A stretch of 5,990 nt of DNA from NCBI GenBank assembly GCA_002712565.1, contig PAUA01000013.1:27440-33429 (forward strand), given 5' to 3'. A program made the translations under genes and the position numbers. The stretch comes from Gemmatimonadota bacterium. GTDB taxonomy: Bacteria > Gemmatimonadota > Gemmatimonadetes > Longimicrobiales > UBA6960. Shown one piece after another: positions 5,968-5,990 of the stretch (its first letter is position 1; the number at the start of each line of letters is the position of its first letter). Under the pieces are notes generated by a model. It did not search any database. It saw nothing but the letters and a program-made list of their open reading frames with translations, and had not been told where the DNA came from.

Positions 5968-5990
5968 GTGCTGGCCGAGTCTCTCGTTTT
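5968..5990 (+). CDS. nuoK: NADH-quinone oxidoreductase subunit K, 5' end only (partial)
   Basis: A GTG start 1 bp after the nuoJ stop (TGACGTG) opens a frame reading MLAESLV before the window ends. The call rests mainly on the conserved nuoJ-nuoK order, the nuoJ-coupled start and the GAAGG upstream. Seven residues are too few to identify the protein on their own. NuoK would be the small ND4L-type membrane subunit of complex I. Confidence 0.7.

Noticed and set aside
1..5990. Mobile element, CRISPR array or novel defence or accessory system
   Set aside because: Every gene is a conserved complex I subunit, gaps are minimal, and no transposase, integrase, direct-repeat array or foreign-looking block is visible.

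Overview
The window is a stretch of a canonical bacterial respiratory complex I operon (proton-pumping NADH:quinone oxidoreductase, NDH-1). All genes lie on the + strand in the conserved order nuoE, nuoF, nuoG, nuoH, nuoI, nuoJ, plus the first codons of nuoK. The window starts at or inside the 5' end of nuoE and stops 23 bases into nuoK. nuoD must lie further upstream if it is adjacent, because no NuoD C-terminus is readable in the first 51 bases.

Layout: nuoE (52-645, possibly starting upstream of the window), nuoF (648-1940) and nuoG (1945-3567) encode the NADH-oxidising arm. It carries the FMN/NADH site and binding motifs for clusters N1a, N3, N1b, N4, N5 and N7. nuoH (3569-4876) encodes the membrane subunit at the quinone entry. 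After the only real gap (60 bp, about 38% GC), nuoI (4937-5437) supplies clusters N6a and N6b that link the peripheral arm to the quinone. nuoJ (5445-5966) and the nuoK start (5968) begin the membrane-arm block. Electrons would run NADH > FMN (NuoF) > N3 > N1b/N4/N5 (NuoG) > N6a/N6b (NuoI) > quinone near NuoH, coupled to proton pumping in the membrane arm. Most junctions are 1 to 7 bp and several genes use GTG starts, which points to one translationally coupled transcript. No tRNA, rRNA, CRISPR, insertion sequence, attachment site or clear terminator is visible.

Organism: GC is high (roughly 60% by eye), the gene order is textbook, and NuoE/F/G are present, so this is a respiring bacterium using NADH rather than an 11-subunit ferredoxin- or F420-linked complex. 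The short NuoG (540 aa), the long NuoH (435 aa) and the NuoI C-terminus (a basic LMKQ stretch, then WDPADPDGE) suggest an FCB-type lineage such as Gemmatimonadota. That is a low-confidence impression that needs a tree.

I found no new biological system. The points worth a second look are small: a perfect inverted repeat abutting the nuoH ribosome binding site, the AT-rich nuoH-nuoI gap with an 11-codon reading frame overlapping the nuoI start as TAATG, a C7 run in -1 slippery phase near the end of nuoE whose -1 frame runs into nuoF, a strongly shortened NuoG, and a NuoH with an insertion and an extra C-terminal helix.
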